Assembly: GCA_027483445.1 (NCBI GenBank)
Contig: JAIXUS010000005.1
Span: 62,001-126,000 of the forward strand
Source of the DNA: Bacteroidota bacterium
GTDB lineage: Bacteria; Bacteroidota; Bacteroidia; M30B66
Reading direction: 5' to 3'
DNA length: 64,000 nt
The notes beneath the pieces are model-generated. The model was given only the letters and a program-made list of their open reading frames with translations, made no database searches and had not been told where the DNA came from. This document shows positions 63,972-64,000 of this stretch, piece by piece. The stretch's first letter is position 1. Every line of letters begins with the position of its first letter. The translations under genes and the position numbers were made by a program.

Positions 63972-64000
63972 ATGAAAAAGCAACACTTTTTACCGGTCTT
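63972..64000 (+). CDS. Start of a truncated gene
   Basis: ATG AAA AAG CAA CAC followed by hydrophobic codons (MKKQHFLPV) runs to the window edge. It looks like the beginning of a signal peptide, 68 bp after glpK. Too short to name. Confidence 0.35.

Overview
The window looks like chromosomal DNA of a free-living, Gram-negative member of the Bacteroidota, probably near the Flavobacteriales or another T9SS-bearing lineage. The evidence is C-terminal type IX secretion (T9SS) sorting domains on two secreted proteins, Bacteroidota-type promoters (TTTG, 17-19 bp, TAnnTTTG) in front of several genes, absence of Shine-Dalgarno-like sites, DUF4199 and DUF4476 proteins, the purH-mreBCD-mrdA-rodA gene order, and ECF sigma factor genes followed by membrane-anchored regulators. 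No prophage, CRISPR array or intact transposase gene was seen. The lineage below phylum is not resolved.

Layout. 1-7246: a leftward operon for IMP synthesis (purH) and the rod-shape elongasome (mreB, mreC, mreD, PBP2, rodA), followed by a partial secreted protein cut by the window edge. 7451-10794: a Tat-type aminotransferase, a repeat-rich gap, tRNA-Ser(GCT) and tRNA-Pro(TGG), surE and a small membrane protein. 10795-12181: a 1.4 kb gap dense in dispersed structured repeats. 12182-19206: ybaB, two glycosyltransferases, murB, DUF4199, and a DUF1800/DUF1501 pair. 19312-22254: a secreted peptidylarginine-deiminase-like protein with a T9SS tail, then the rpsF-rpsR-rplI operon. 22313-30385: a phospholipase C/S1-P1 nuclease-like protein, comB, gcvT, DUF4476 and DUF4199 proteins, a histidine kinase, a short SSB and a zinc-ribbon protein. 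30386-35182: another structured repeat copy, then a T9SS cargo gene, an ECF sigma factor and a protein joining an inner-membrane anchor to an outer-membrane-type barrel, a lipoprotein, and a second mosaic repeat. 35131-39032: a SAM-I riboswitch and cobalamin-dependent metH. 39094-49632: a TPR protein with a degenerate caspase fold, tpiA-prmA, a D-2-hydroxyacid dehydrogenase, a flavoprotein, sucD, purB and a glycosyltransferase. 49754-53728: purL-radC-meaB. 53718-62362: a long leftward operon (zinc-ribbon membrane protein, VanZ-like, DUF2905, EamA transporter, YigZ, small protein, ftsE, glycosyltransferase, AddA/RecB-like helicase-nuclease, nupC). 62413-63903: glpK, followed by the first codons of a gene cut by the window edge.

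How the genes work together. Three purine-synthesis genes (purH, purB, purL) are scattered and each sits with other housekeeping genes. The methionine gene carries its own SAM-sensing leader. Cell-wall growth genes (mreBCD, mrdA, rodA, murB) and surface-glycan glycosyltransferases make up much of the rest. Cell-surface export is a recurring theme: two T9SS cargo proteins, the DUF1501/DUF1800 pair, and the sigma/trans-envelope operon.

The most unusual content is (i) a family of non-coding repeats whose hairpin stems change in a compensatory way between copies while a loop motif is kept, (ii) the sigma factor/anchor-linker-barrel operon, (iii) a PPAD-like deiminase with T9SS tail, and (iv) a TPR protein ending in an apparently inactive caspase-like domain. 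All function calls come from reading the sequence; no database search was run.
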